This document shows positions 24,509 to 33,562 of a DNA stretch of 64,000 nt, in pieces. Position 1 is the first letter of the stretch; every line of letters starts with the position of its first letter. The DNA comes from Aneurinibacillus sp. REN35 (GTDB lineage: Bacteria; Bacillota; Bacilli; Aneurinibacillales; Aneurinibacillaceae), in the NCBI RefSeq assembly GCF_041379945.2, contig NZ_JBFTXJ020000008.1:1-64000 (forward strand), read 5' to 3'. The notes beneath the pieces were generated by a model, which worked only from the letters and a program-made list of their open reading frames with translations, did no database searches and was not told where the DNA came from. Made by a program: the position numbers and the translations under genes.

Positions 24509-25129
24509 ATGCTGCAAGCTTTCCTGCACGGTATGGTGCTCGCCTTCGGACTGATCCTGCCGCTTGGAGCACAGAATGTATTCGTATTCTCACAAGGTGC
24601 GGCTCAACCGACATTCATACGGGCTCTTCCTGTAATTCTAACAGCATCCATTTGCGATACGATTCTTATCGCATTAGCGGTATTAGGGGTCTCGCTTGTA
24701 GTGCTGACATTTACCTGGTTAAAAACCATGCTGTTTGCCATCGGTGTCCTGTTCTTGCTATACATGGGTTGGATGACATGGAGAAGCGACAACCATATTA
24801 AAAACGGCGAGCAGGGGAGCCTGCCGCCAAAAAAACAAATTGCGTTTGCTGCTTCTGTGTCGCTGTTGAACCCGCATGCCATCCTCGATACGATCGGGGT
24901 AATCGGGACCAGTTCACTTACATACGCCGGGGGTGAGAAATGGGCGTTCGCCCTCTCCTGCATCTTCATCTCGTATATGTGGTTCTTCGGATTGGCTATT
25001 GCCGGACGCATGCTTGGCACGCTGGACAAAACCGGGCGATGGATGCAGGCAATTAATCGAGGATCTGCACTCTTGATCTGGGGCGTTGCCTGTTATATGG
25101 CTGTACAGCTGCTTACCGCTCTTGCGTAA
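24509..25129 (+). CDS. LysE/ArgO family amino-acid exporter
   Basis: 206 aa with six membrane segments. PLGAQNVFVFSQG at about residues 18-30 and SLLNPHAILDTIGVIG at about 118-133 are LysE family motifs (G-x-Q-N and N-P-x-A-x-L-D). Probably exports arginine, lysine or a related basic amino acid. Divergent from the MocR-type regulator. AAAGGAGGAC precedes the ATG. Its 3' end overlaps the convergent glycosyltransferase gene by 17 bases. Confidence 0.87.
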   Translation: MLQAFLHGMVLAFGLILPLGAQNVFVFSQGAAQPTFIRALPVILTASICDTILIALAVLGVSLVVLTFTWLKTMLFAIGVLFLLYMGWMTWRSDNHIKNGEQGSLPPKKQIAFAASVSLLNPHAILDTIGVIGTSSLTYAGGEKWAFALSCIFISYMWFFGLAIAGRMLGTLDKTGRWMQAINRGSALLIWGVACYMAVQLLTALA

Positions 25130-26495
25130 GCAGCTCTTCCATCAAGTTGCCGAGCATATGCGCCTGCACTTGACGGTTATAGATGGCTAGATCCCCACCA
25201 TGAGCGCGCTGTAGAATATCGCGCGCGCGATCCGTGCCGCCAGGTGCTGCCTCCCACTGCTTGTACATCCGAAGAAATGCCTGCTTAATTTCTTCCTTAT
25301 CAAGCGGATTGACGACTTCACCCAAGCTGAACTTGCGAATAATTTTCGTTGACTCCCCTTCAACAGATAACGCTAGAATCGGGTGTCCGATTGCCATATA
25401 TTCATACAGCTTGCCTGGGATATAGACGCCTGAGCCCGGCGCTGTATCCCCGATGAGCATCAGAACATCCGCTCCCTTCATCATCGAAAGCGCCTCTTTA
25501 TGCGGGAGGTTCCCCATAATCTCAACTTCACCCTCAAGACCTAAGCGATGCACACAATCAATGTTGTCGCTATAGCCCGGATAATCGAATACGCCAGCGA
25601 ACCGCAGCAGAATTTTATTCCGTTCTATCGCCCCTGCTTCGATCAACTCAGCTATAGCCTCAAGCAGAAGACGGGGATTGCGCTCCCTATAGAAAATCCC
25701 AGGGTAGGCGAGCGTAAACTTTCCGTCTTCAGGCGGTTCAGCAATATCGCTATAGTCCTTGGGGTCAAATCCATTATGAATAACTTCAATTCGGCTGATT
25801 TCCTTTCCGAACTTCTGCTTAAAATTCTCTGCAAAGCCGTACGTTACCGTCGTTACAGCATCCGATTCGGCCATGACACTTCGTTCCATCCGCTCTTCCC
25901 AAGCTTCACGCCATGCCACACCGGAGCGGTGCATGTTCTGCGTCCATGGATCACGGAAATCAGCGATCCACGTAATGCCGGTTCCCCGCTTAATTTTACG
26001 GGCAACAAGGTGATTCGTATATGGACCAGACGTTGAAAACATCACAGAAATGTCATGTTTCTTCACGATCTCTTCGCCAAGCTTGGCTGCTTGCGGGAGC
26101 CAGCCAATCATATCATCTGGAATCATCATGGTATTTTTTACCTTTTTCAGCAGCGGAACAATCCGCTGCTTAAGCATCTGCTTCACCCCACCGCTCTGAT
26201 GAGAGGGAGCTGCTGAATTCTGCTTGTCACTTTGCTTCGGTGCCTCTTTTTGTGTCGGTCGCATGGTCTGCACGAGATTGAATTCCTTGGCACGATATAT
26301 GAACACATTGGAGGGCAATTGACGCAGAAGCGAGTCATCTTTCGTTGCATGATATGTATGATCCACTGTCAGTACGTGCACGTCCCAGCCTTCTTCTGCC
26401 AGATACCGGGCCATCTTCAAAGCACGCGGTACACCGCCCCCGCCAATCGGCGGAAATAGGTACGCTACCAGCAGCATTTTTTTCTTCGCCTTCAT
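25113..26495 (-). CDS. Family 4 glycosyltransferase
   Basis: 460 aa. LFPPIGGGGVPRALKMARYLAE near the start is the glycine-rich donor loop. The middle has TWIADFRDPW and a TVTYGFAENF linker. The C-terminal domain has PGIFYRERNPRLLLEAI, MKGADVLMLIGD and GKLYEYMAIGHPILA with the nucleotide-sugar Glu. A charged, low-complexity insert (residues about 82-108, many Q, K and S) separates the first strands from the rest. Lies downstream of the UDP-sugar dehydrogenase on the same strand, but a terminator sits between them. Confidence 0.82.
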   Translation of the reverse strand: MKAKKKMLLVAYLFPPIGGGGVPRALKMARYLAEEGWDVHVLTVDHTYHATKDDSLLRQLPSNVFIYRAKEFNLVQTMRPTQKEAPKQSDKQNSAAPSHQSGGVKQMLKQRIVPLLKKVKNTMMIPDDMIGWLPQAAKLGEEIVKKHDISVMFSTSGPYTNHLVARKIKRGTGITWIADFRDPWTQNMHRSGVAWREAWEERMERSVMAESDAVTTVTYGFAENFKQKFGKEISRIEVIHNGFDPKDYSDIAEPPEDGKFTLAYPGIFYRERNPRLLLEAIAELIEAGAIERNKILLRFAGVFDYPGYSDNIDCVHRLGLEGEVEIMGNLPHKEALSMMKGADVLMLIGDTAPGSGVYIPGKLYEYMAIGHPILALSVEGESTKIIRKFSLGEVVNPLDKEEIKQAFLRMYKQWEAAPGGTDRARDILQRAHGGDLAIYNRQVQAHMLGNLMEELLTQER

Positions 26496-26565
26496 CCTCT
26501 ACGACATCCTTTCGTATCATAAGCAAAACAAGACGAGCGCTGGGCGCCTTTATCACGAACCGAAG

Positions 26566-26613
26566 ATAAAAAGAGAAGAGACAGAAGATACGATGATCTC
26601 CCTTCCTCTTCTC
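26566..26613 (-). terminator. Terminator after the UDP-sugar dehydrogenase gene
   Basis: GAGAAGAG and CTCTTCTC form a perfect 8-bp stem with a long loop, followed by TTTTTATC on the minus strand. Confidence 0.55.
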
Positions 26614-26692
26614 CGCCCTTCTTTTCTGCTTATTGTGCAGCCTATTGCGTGCTGTCTCGTTTTATCATTGTCTTACTATATCGTTACCCATA

Positions 26693-27988
26693 TTAGATGC
26701 GAACAAGCACAGCATTTTCATCAATGCTGCGAGGTACACGGTTTTTTCCATCCAGAATCACCGGTTTATCCTTCATCAAGCCAATGAGTTTGTTCCAATC
26801 AATCTCAAGGAATTCTTCCTGTACCGTAACATAAATGAGCGCATCGGCATCTTTTGCCGCTTCCTCTAGGCTGGATGTCTTGTATTCGTATGTGCTTGGT
26901 ACAGCCGGATCGTACGCGGCAACGGTAGCGCCGGCTTCACGAAGCAGTTGTACAAGGTAATGCGGCGGGCTGATACGGTCATCATTGGAGAAGTCCTTCA
27001 TCGCAAGGCCTAGCACAGCGACCTTGCTTCCTCCCAATGTTTTGTTCTGCTTATTCAGCTCCGTCTCCACCATTTGCACAAGCACTTGCGGTACACTATC
27101 GTTAATCTGACGCGCCGTCTCCAACAGGTGGAGGTTTACACCGATCTCCTTTGCTTTTGGCAGTAAATAATACAGCGCGTTCGGCAGGCAATAGCCGCCT
27201 ACACCTGGTCCTGGTGTCAGCAGATTTACGCGCGTATGTGTATTAGCAACGCGAATAAGTTCAAACGTATCAATACCAGCCTTTTCTGCAAAACGGGCGA
27301 ACTGCTGCACCATAGCAATATTCACATCACGCTGTACATTCTCAATAACTTTTGATGTTTCGACAACTTTAATATCAGAGATCGTAACATCCGCTTCCGT
27401 CACGAATGTAAGCACATCATATGCGCGCTTTGCACTCTCTTCATTAATGCCGCCTAGGGCAAGCGGCATATGGATGAACTCCTCAAATGCCCGACCCTCC
27501 GCAATTCTCTCTGATGCATAGGCCAGGTAGAAGTCCTCTCCTGCCACAAGGCCACTCTGCTCAAGCAGCGGTTTTACAAGCTCTTCTGTTGTACCCGGAA
27601 CCACCGTGCTGCGCAGAATGACAGTGTCACCTTTTTTAAGGACCTTAGCAAGCGCTTCGCAAGCCCCTGTCAAATAATGCATTTCCGGATCGCCATCTTT
27701 TACCGGAATGCCTACGGTAATAATATAGTTATCGACCGCCGAAGCCGCTTCTTCATAGCTTGTTGTAGCGGTAAAGCGGTCGGCTGCAATCTGTTCCTGA
27801 AGAATTTGCGCAAGCGATTTACCTTCAAAGTATTCAAGGTGGTGGGATTTCCCCTCGTTGATTTCTTTTACAAGCACTTCGCTTACATCAAGTCCGACTA
27901 CATGTGCGCCTTTACGGGCATAACTTAACGACAAAGGCAGGCCAATAAAGCCTAAGCCAATGACGGCAATATTCAACGATTTTTCCAT
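26693..27988 (-). CDS. Nucleotide-sugar dehydrogenase (UDP-ManNAc/UDP-GlcNAc dehydrogenase type)
   Basis: 431 aa. It oxidises C6 of a UDP-sugar to the uronic acid in two NAD-dependent steps. NAD motif GLGFIGLPLS at residues 11-20. The catalytic Cys is in GPGVGGYCLPNALY (about residues 263-276). ILRSTVVPGTTEEL and the C-terminal VLGLAMKDFSNDDRISPP domain match the WecC/TuaD superfamily, nearer WecC. Product would be a uronic-acid precursor for an acidic wall or capsule polymer. AGGAGA is present before the ATG. Confidence 0.85.
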   Translation of the reverse strand: MEKSLNIAVIGLGFIGLPLSLSYARKGAHVVGLDVSEVLVKEINEGKSHHLEYFEGKSLAQILQEQIAADRFTATTSYEEAASAVDNYIITVGIPVKDGDPEMHYLTGACEALAKVLKKGDTVILRSTVVPGTTEELVKPLLEQSGLVAGEDFYLAYASERIAEGRAFEEFIHMPLALGGINEESAKRAYDVLTFVTEADVTISDIKVVETSKVIENVQRDVNIAMVQQFARFAEKAGIDTFELIRVANTHTRVNLLTPGPGVGGYCLPNALYYLLPKAKEIGVNLHLLETARQINDSVPQVLVQMVETELNKQNKTLGGSKVAVLGLAMKDFSNDDRISPPHYLVQLLREAGATVAAYDPAVPSTYEYKTSSLEEAAKDADALIYVTVQEEFLEIDWNKLIGLMKDKPVILDGKNRVPRSIDENAVLVRI

Positions 27989-28051
27989 GACAATCTCCTC
28001 CGACCTATCGGTTCAAATCCACACTATAAACGTATTTATTTTAGCACAAAC

Positions 28052-28085
28052 ATAAGAAAAGAGCGATTACCAGCCTCTCGCTCTT
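28052..28085. terminator. Terminator after the small membrane peptide gene
   Basis: AAGAGCGA (28059-28066) pairs perfectly with TCGCTCTT (28078-28085). TTTTCTTATG follows on the minus strand. It separates the 28-aa gene from the UDP-sugar dehydrogenase gene. Confidence 0.75.
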
Positions 28086-28098
28086 CCGTCTCCCTATA

Positions 28099-28185
28099 CT
28101 ATCGAAATACGGCAAAGTATAAAATGCCGGCAAGAATAAACAGCACAGCTAGCGTACCTAGGATTTTCGCTAATCTGTCCAGCAT
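28099..28185 (-). CDS. 28-residue single-pass membrane peptide
   Basis: ATG at 28185 follows GGGGGGAG by about five bases. The peptide is MLDRLAKILG, then a hydrophobic helix with TLAVLFILAGILYF and a basic end AVFR. A terminator follows. Its own ribosome binding site, membrane helix and terminator argue that it is real. No family assigned. It lies between the DUF350 gene and the dehydrogenase gene on the same strand. Confidence 0.6.
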   Translation of the reverse strand: MLDRLAKILGTLAVLFILAGILYFAVFR

Positions 28186-28288
28186 CTCGACTCCCCCCTA
28201 CCACATGCGGGATACACCGCGCATGCTTCTGCCATTATACACTACCCGGTTTTATGTAGCAATGAAGTCGCGTCCCCTGCTTCTTCCA

Positions 28289-28693
28289 TCACACGATGCT
28301 TGCCCCAATGACATAGGACAATCCGATAGAGATGACCATGGATAATAGCCCGACCGCCCGGTTATCATTGGCAATCTCTTCATCGACCTTAAACATAGGC
28401 GTTAAAAATTCAAAGACAAAATAGGCAATCAACAACAGAAGAAACCCATACGAACTCCATAGAAGCGTATGGCCGATGCCGTCATTATGCTCGATGGAAT
28501 AGCGGATAATATTGCAAATTCCAAAAATTTTTCCCGCTGTCGCCATAGCAACGGATACATTCCCCCGTTTGATCTCCTCCCAATCTTTGTATTTGGTTAC
28601 AATCTCGAATATGGAAAGAAAAATAATAAGCGCAAGCAGCGCTGCCGCAAAGTAAGCAGCCGTCAGCACATACGGATTCGAAAAAATAAGCAA
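28289..28693 (-). CDS. DUF350 family membrane protein
   Basis: 134 aa from the TTG at 28693. A longer GTG-started frame (28726) would encode a GGGGSG stretch, which is in fact the ribosome binding site GGAGGAGG. Four membrane helices are visible, in two similar halves (PYVLTAAYFAAALLALIIFLSI; AVGLLSMVISIGLSYVIGASIV), with a conserved NDNRAVGLL between them, as in YjfL/DUF350 proteins. Function unknown. Lies downstream of mutS2. Confidence 0.75.
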   Translation of the reverse strand: MLIFSNPYVLTAAYFAAALLALIIFLSIFEIVTKYKDWEEIKRGNVSVAMATAGKIFGICNIIRYSIEHNDGIGHTLLWSSYGFLLLLIAYFVFEFLTPMFKVDEEIANDNRAVGLLSMVISIGLSYVIGASIV

Positions 28694-28727
28694 TCCGCTC
28701 CCTCCTCCACCGTCAATAAAATACACC

Positions 28728-28765
28728 TGCCGATGCTTTAGTACGTATACGCATACACATCGGCA
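28728..28765 (-). terminator. Stem-loop after mutS2
   Basis: TGCCGATG and CATCGGCA form a perfect 8-bp stem around a 22-base loop, 20 bases after the mutS2 stop. The following GGTGTATTTTATTG is only moderately T-rich, so termination is probably partial. Confidence 0.45.
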
Positions 28766-28784
28766 CGGTTTCAGTTTTGTATTC

Positions 28785-31145
28785 TTACTTTAGTTCCACG
28801 ATGGTAGCGCCTAATCCGCCTTCACCCTGACCGCCCCAGCGAATCGACTTCACCAGGCGGTGCTTACGCAGGTGCTTCTGGATACCAAGCCCAAGCGCAC
28901 CGGTTCCTTTGCCATGGATAATCGATACTTGCCCAAGTCCGTCAATCAGCGCTTCATCAAGATACTTGTCAATCTGAATCATGGCGTCTTCGACCGTATT
29001 TCCCCGTACATCTAACTCCATACGCACAGGGTCGCGCGTCGAACGGATTTTTGTAATGGATTGTAAGACTTGAGGCTTCGCAGCTTTAAGTTTCTCCAAA
29101 TTATCCGCTTTTACATTCATCTTAACAATACCGATCTGTACTTGAAACTCTTTATCGCTTACTTTGCCAACAATTTCACCTTTTTGATTAAAGGAAAGTA
29201 CCCGTACTTCATCTCCGACTTCTAGCGGCTGCTGGTTGAGCGGTACGCTGCTTTGCTTCGGTTTTTTCTTCTTGCGCAGCGTAGGCGATGCTTCCTCTAG
29301 ACGTTTCCTTGCTTCAATCAGCTTATGTTCCTTAATTCCGGCACGTTCTTCTTTGGCAATCTGCCGCAATTCTGAGATGATCGTCTCTGCTTCTTTGCGC
29401 GCCTTCTCTACCGCAGTACGCGCTTCTTCTTCAGCCTGCTGATACAGCTTGTCTTTCTTCTCTTCCAATCCGGAAAGCTCACGCTCAAGCTCTCTGCGCT
29501 CATGCTCAAGCTCGGCACGAAGACGCTCGACTTCCCGCCGCTCCGTCTCCGCTTTGCGCTGATTCTCCTCAAGTGAGGCTAGCATCGTATCAATCTCGGT
29601 CTCTTCCGTCTTTACGAAGTCACGCGCCTGCTGCAGAATCTTCTCTGGCAGCCCAAGCCTTGCTGCGATCGCAAACGCATTGGAGCGCCCCGGTATTCCA
29701 ACGAGCAGACGGTACGTCGGACGCAGCGTCACCTCATCAAATTCCACACTCGCATTACTAATCTGGGGACGCTCGTACGCATACGCCTTCAGTTCGCTGT
29801 AATGTGTCGTAGCAACCAGCCGCGCCCCACGCTGATGCACATAGTCAATGATTGACATCGCAAGCGCCGCACCCTCTGTAGGATCGGTGCCTGCCCCCAA
29901 CTCATCGAACAGTACAAGGCTGCGGTTGTTTACATGCTGTAAGATATAAGAAATATTTGTCATATGACTGGAGAATGTACTCAAGCTCTGCTCGATGCTT
30001 TGTTCATCTCCAATGTCAGCATAAATCCCTTCAAAAATCGTCAGTTCGGAGCCTTCATCAGCCGGAATATGCAGACCGGCCATTGCCATTAACGAGAATA
30101 GACCGATCGTTTTCAGTGATACCGTCTTTCCCCCCGTATTCGGTCCGGTGACGACAATAGCCGTATAGTCCCTGCCAAGTTCCACATCAATCGGCACGAC
30201 TTGACTATCCGCAATCAGCGGATGACGGCCTTTCTTAATATGAAGATAGCCGTTGTCATTGATTTTGGGTTGAACGGCTTTGATTGCCTGTGCATAGGAG
30301 GCTTTGGCAAAAATGAAGTCCGCTTCCGCAAGGCATTCTACATTACCAAGCAGCACGTCGGATACTTCCTGAACCTGCGCTGAGAGGGCAAGCAGAATCT
30401 TCTCTACTTCACGCTCTTCCTTCATCTTCAATTCACGCAGATCATTGCTCAGATTTACTACAACCTGCGGCTCAATGAATAACGTAGCCCCAGATGCGGA
30501 TTGGTCATGAACAATGCCGCCAAAAACATGGCGGTACTCCTGCTTGACCGGAATAACAAAACGATCATTACGGATTGTAATAATCGGGTCCTGCAGCATC
30601 TTCTGCGTATTGCTTGAACGAATCATCTGCTCAAGCCGCTCGCGTACACGCTTCTCCGCACCGCGAATCTGTCCACGAACCTGTGATAGAGTCGGACTGG
30701 CAGAATCGACAACGACCCCATTCTCATCAATGGCTCGGTTAATGTCATTTTCTAACCCTTGCAATCGCTCGAACTGGCTGAGCAGCTCTTCAAGCAGCGG
30801 CAGCGGCTCCTCTTCTACAAGAGAGAAGATAAATGTCTTCAATCTTCCACCACCGTATAGTGTGGAAGCGATATCCAATAACTCAGCCGTATTCAGCATC
30901 CCTCCCATGTCTGCCCGCTTGCATGCAGGTCGAATATCACGAATTCCACCCAAGGGGGCGCTGCCGCGCAGCCGAAGTACGGTGCTTCCTTCCATCGTCG
31001 CCTTCTGACGGCGCTCGACCTCTTCATAATTCGTTGAAGGGGCAAGCGCCTCTATTCTTTCTCTTCCTAAAGAAGAAGAAGCATGATTTGAGAGCTGTTC
31101 CATTACTTTATCGAATTCAAGCGTTGTAAACGTACGTGCTTCCAA
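28785..31145 (-). CDS. mutS2: Endonuclease MutS2 / ribosome-rescue ATPase RqcU-type
   Basis: 786 aa from the TTG at 31145, which follows AGAGGAG by seven bases and gives the usual start MEARTFTTLEFDKV. A frame from 31184 is 13 residues longer. Walker A is GPNTGGKT, Walker B LVLFDELGAGTDP, with TTHYSEL downstream. A long coiled coil (LEENQRKAETERREVERLRA onward), a KOW-like segment and the C-terminal Smr nuclease domain (LDVRGNTVEDA, IIHGKGTGALG) follow. Known roles are suppression of recombination and splitting of collided ribosomes. Confidence 0.95.
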   Translation of the reverse strand: MEARTFTTLEFDKVMEQLSNHASSSLGRERIEALAPSTNYEEVERRQKATMEGSTVLRLRGSAPLGGIRDIRPACKRADMGGMLNTAELLDIASTLYGGGRLKTFIFSLVEEEPLPLLEELLSQFERLQGLENDINRAIDENGVVVDSASPTLSQVRGQIRGAEKRVRERLEQMIRSSNTQKMLQDPIITIRNDRFVIPVKQEYRHVFGGIVHDQSASGATLFIEPQVVVNLSNDLRELKMKEEREVEKILLALSAQVQEVSDVLLGNVECLAEADFIFAKASYAQAIKAVQPKINDNGYLHIKKGRHPLIADSQVVPIDVELGRDYTAIVVTGPNTGGKTVSLKTIGLFSLMAMAGLHIPADEGSELTIFEGIYADIGDEQSIEQSLSTFSSHMTNISYILQHVNNRSLVLFDELGAGTDPTEGAALAMSIIDYVHQRGARLVATTHYSELKAYAYERPQISNASVEFDEVTLRPTYRLLVGIPGRSNAFAIAARLGLPEKILQQARDFVKTEETEIDTMLASLEENQRKAETERREVERLRAELEHERRELERELSGLEEKKDKLYQQAEEEARTAVEKARKEAETIISELRQIAKEERAGIKEHKLIEARKRLEEASPTLRKKKKPKQSSVPLNQQPLEVGDEVRVLSFNQKGEIVGKVSDKEFQVQIGIVKMNVKADNLEKLKAAKPQVLQSITKIRSTRDPVRMELDVRGNTVEDAMIQIDKYLDEALIDGLGQVSIIHGKGTGALGLGIQKHLRKHRLVKSIRWGGQGEGGLGATIVELK

Positions 31146-31242
31146 GAGAAATCTCCTCTCTGTGTCCATAACAGTGACACACATCTTGTTCCTCTGCTAT
31201 TATACCACCTCATGCAAGAAGAGGAGAATTCCTCCGCGACTG

Positions 31243-32532
31243 TCAGCATTCGGATTTTACTAGTATTTTTTCTGATTGCGGTTCCTGCATATAACGCTGC
31301 GCCCATAGAAAAATACCGGTAATCGCAATCGGATAGAATACGGACCAGCCAACGAACGGAAAAATGATCAGTGTAAGCACAAAGGAAACCCAACTGATCG
31401 AGAGGCCTAGGCGACTCTTTTGCAGCAGCTTTATGCCTGCGGCACAGCCTCCAAGATACGTTAGAATAAATGTCGCGTTCGGCAGTTGAATGAGCGTAGT
31501 CAAAGATACGGTACCCGTACCATACAGCCCAAGCACAAGCACAAACCAGCCGAAAAGAAAAAACAAACCGCCGACCGGTGTATGATAGCGTGCCGACACC
31601 TTTCCTAATGCCGCCGGTGCCTGGCCTTGATCCGCTAAAGCGCCGGCAAGGCGAGAGGCCGCACCCACATAAGCGATAATTGTTGCTGTACAAATAAACA
31701 TACCGGTTATCCCCACCACAAGAGCGCCTACGTTGCCTAACAGACGCTCGATGACGAGTACAAGTGAAGCGGCCGAGGAGGATGCACCATAGCTATGTGT
31801 GCCTACGGTTGCCACCGCAGTTAAAAAATAGAGAACGCCAACCAATATAGCAGCAATGATTACACCTTTGATCGCTTCCCGTTGTGGATCAACGAATTCC
31901 TCCGAGAGATGCGAGACCGCCTCCCAACCGATAAAGCACCAGAAAAGAATAGCAGCGGACTGTCCTATGCTGATCCAGCCATGCGGCATGAACGGTGTAA
32001 AATTGGCAGCGTCAATATAAGGTACCGAGCCAACCGCAGCAAGAAGCAGCACACAGACGATCGCGATAACAACCGCTACCTGGATCTGTCCCGCTACCTT
32101 CATTCCAAAATAATTTAATACCAGCCCAATAACGAGCATCAAGGCAGCTAGACCTACCTTTACACCGTTTCCCCAACCGAAGGATGCGGTCATATAGCCT
32201 GCACCCGTCAGTGCTGCTACCGGTGCTCCAATCGGAACCGACATAAGAAAAAACCATCCAGTCAAAGCACCCGCTCTCGGTCCAAATGCACGCGTTACGA
32301 AGTAAGCAACCCCGCCCGTATTGGGAAACGTAGCCGACAGAAGCCCCATCACAAGCGCCATCGGCAGGACGAGCAGCGTCATTAATCCCCATGCCAGAAG
32401 CGATGCAGGTCCAGCAATCTCTGCGGCAAGACCCGGCACCAGAAGCACACCGGAACCGAGTACTGCACCAATATATAACGCGATTGCCTGCGTCAATCCA
32501 ATTGTTTTTACTGTTTTTTGTTTTGCTTCCAT
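31243..32532 (-). CDS. APC family amino-acid permease (YjeH-like)
   Basis: 429 aa, about 12 membrane helices. The opening IGLTQAIALYIGAVLGSGVLLVPGLAAEIAGPAS is that of APC transporters with the G-S-G substrate loop, nearest to the YjeH methionine/branched-chain exporter type. FPNTGGVAYFVTRAFG follows. Transcribed divergently from a LysR regulator that probably controls it. Direction of transport is not shown by the sequence. Confidence 0.8.
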   Translation of the reverse strand: MEAKQKTVKTIGLTQAIALYIGAVLGSGVLLVPGLAAEIAGPASLLAWGLMTLLVLPMALVMGLLSATFPNTGGVAYFVTRAFGPRAGALTGWFFLMSVPIGAPVAALTGAGYMTASFGWGNGVKVGLAALMLVIGLVLNYFGMKVAGQIQVAVVIAIVCVLLLAAVGSVPYIDAANFTPFMPHGWISIGQSAAILFWCFIGWEAVSHLSEEFVDPQREAIKGVIIAAILVGVLYFLTAVATVGTHSYGASSSAASLVLVIERLLGNVGALVVGITGMFICTATIIAYVGAASRLAGALADQGQAPAALGKVSARYHTPVGGLFFLFGWFVLVLGLYGTGTVSLTTLIQLPNATFILTYLGGCAAGIKLLQKSRLGLSISWVSFVLTLIIFPFVGWSVFYPIAITGIFLWAQRYMQEPQSEKILVKSEC

Positions 32533-32604
32533 CTCCTGACCCCTTCTCCATTGTTCTGCTTGCTTTTGTTCTCATCGTAGCAGATAATAAATGAATCAGT
32601 AAAA

Positions 32605-32630
32605 CAGATAGATATGATGAAATCGATCTG
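32605..32630. promoter_or_regulatory. Dyad between permease and lysR genes, candidate operator
   Basis: CAGATAGAT and ATCGATCTG form an imperfect dyad (8 of 9 pairs) with eight bases between, in the 122-bp divergent region. LysR-type regulators usually bind such interrupted dyads next to their own promoter. Confidence 0.5.
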
Positions 32631-32654
32631 AAAAACCGATGGAAGAGGTGTAAA

Positions 32655-33548
32655 ATGGAACTGCGCCATCTGCATACGTTTAAAGTTGCAGCGGAGGTTA
32701 AAGGTTTTACGAAAGCAGCCGACATCCTTTCGTATGCTCAATCGAGCGTGACCGCCCAAATTCAAGCGTTGGAGGAAGAGTTGGGGATGAAGCTGTTTGA
32801 CCGCCTGGGCAAGAAGGTGCTCTTAACTTCAGCAGGCGAGAAGCTGCTGCCTTATGCGCAGCAGATGATTGAGCTGCATGATGCAGCCGTGCAGGCTCTG
32901 ACAACCAGCACCGTTCCAGCAGGCACGCTAACCATTGGTGCACCTGAATCACTTGCTGCTTTTCGTCTTCCTGCCATCATTCGCGAATATACAAAACGCT
33001 ATCCACAAGTCAAAATTACGCTGCGGCCAGGGGTATGCTGGGAGCTGCGGGGTCTTGCCCGCAGCGGGGAGCTTGATGTCGTGTTTTTGCTTGAACCTGA
33101 GACTACTGAACACGATCTTGAAATCCAAACGCTTGTCATGGAAAAAATGGCGATTATATCGCCGCCGGATCATCCTCTTACCAAGCGGCAGTCCATTACC
33201 GGAGAGGATTTGAAGGAGGAGACGCTGCTGCATACCGAACCGGGCTGCAGTTATCGCACACTGTTTGAGAGGCACTTGAATAGCTGCGGCGTATTTCCGG
33301 CTTCAGATCTGGAGTTCTGGAGCATTGAAGCGATTAAAAACTGCGTCATGTCCGGACTCGGCCTCTCCTTCCTCCCGTGGATCACAGTGGAAAAGGAAAT
33401 TGCGGACGGTACATTGCGAGCCTTGAACTGGAATGATGAGTCCTGCAGGGTGGCCACACAACTGGCCTATCATAAGAAGAAATGGATATCTCCCGCCCTG
33501 CAGGAATTTCTTATGCTCGTTGAGACTCATGCCCGTTCATGGAATTAA
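32655..33548 (+). CDS. LysR family transcriptional regulator
   Basis: 297 aa. N-terminal helix-turn-helix: ELRHLHTFKVAAEVKGFTKA, DILSYAQSSVTAQIQALEEELG, LFDRLGKKVLLTSAGE. The C-terminal effector domain has GTLTIGAPESLAAFRLP. GAGGTG precedes the ATG. Divergent from the YjeH-like permease, so it probably regulates it in response to an amino acid. Converges on the GNAT gene with a 14-bp gap. Confidence 0.9.
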   Translation: MELRHLHTFKVAAEVKGFTKAADILSYAQSSVTAQIQALEEELGMKLFDRLGKKVLLTSAGEKLLPYAQQMIELHDAAVQALTTSTVPAGTLTIGAPESLAAFRLPAIIREYTKRYPQVKITLRPGVCWELRGLARSGELDVVFLLEPETTEHDLEIQTLVMEKMAIISPPDHPLTKRQSITGEDLKEETLLHTEPGCSYRTLFERHLNSCGVFPASDLEFWSIEAIKNCVMSGLGLSFLPWITVEKEIADGTLRALNWNDESCRVATQLAYHKKKWISPALQEFLMLVETHARSWN

Positions 33549-33562
33549 TCAAGCCTTCGTGC

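Noticed and set aside
31103-31693. 196-codon minus-strand frame overlapping the permease gene
   Set aside because: Out-of-frame shadow of the YjeH-like permease, with low-quality Cys/Arg-rich composition.
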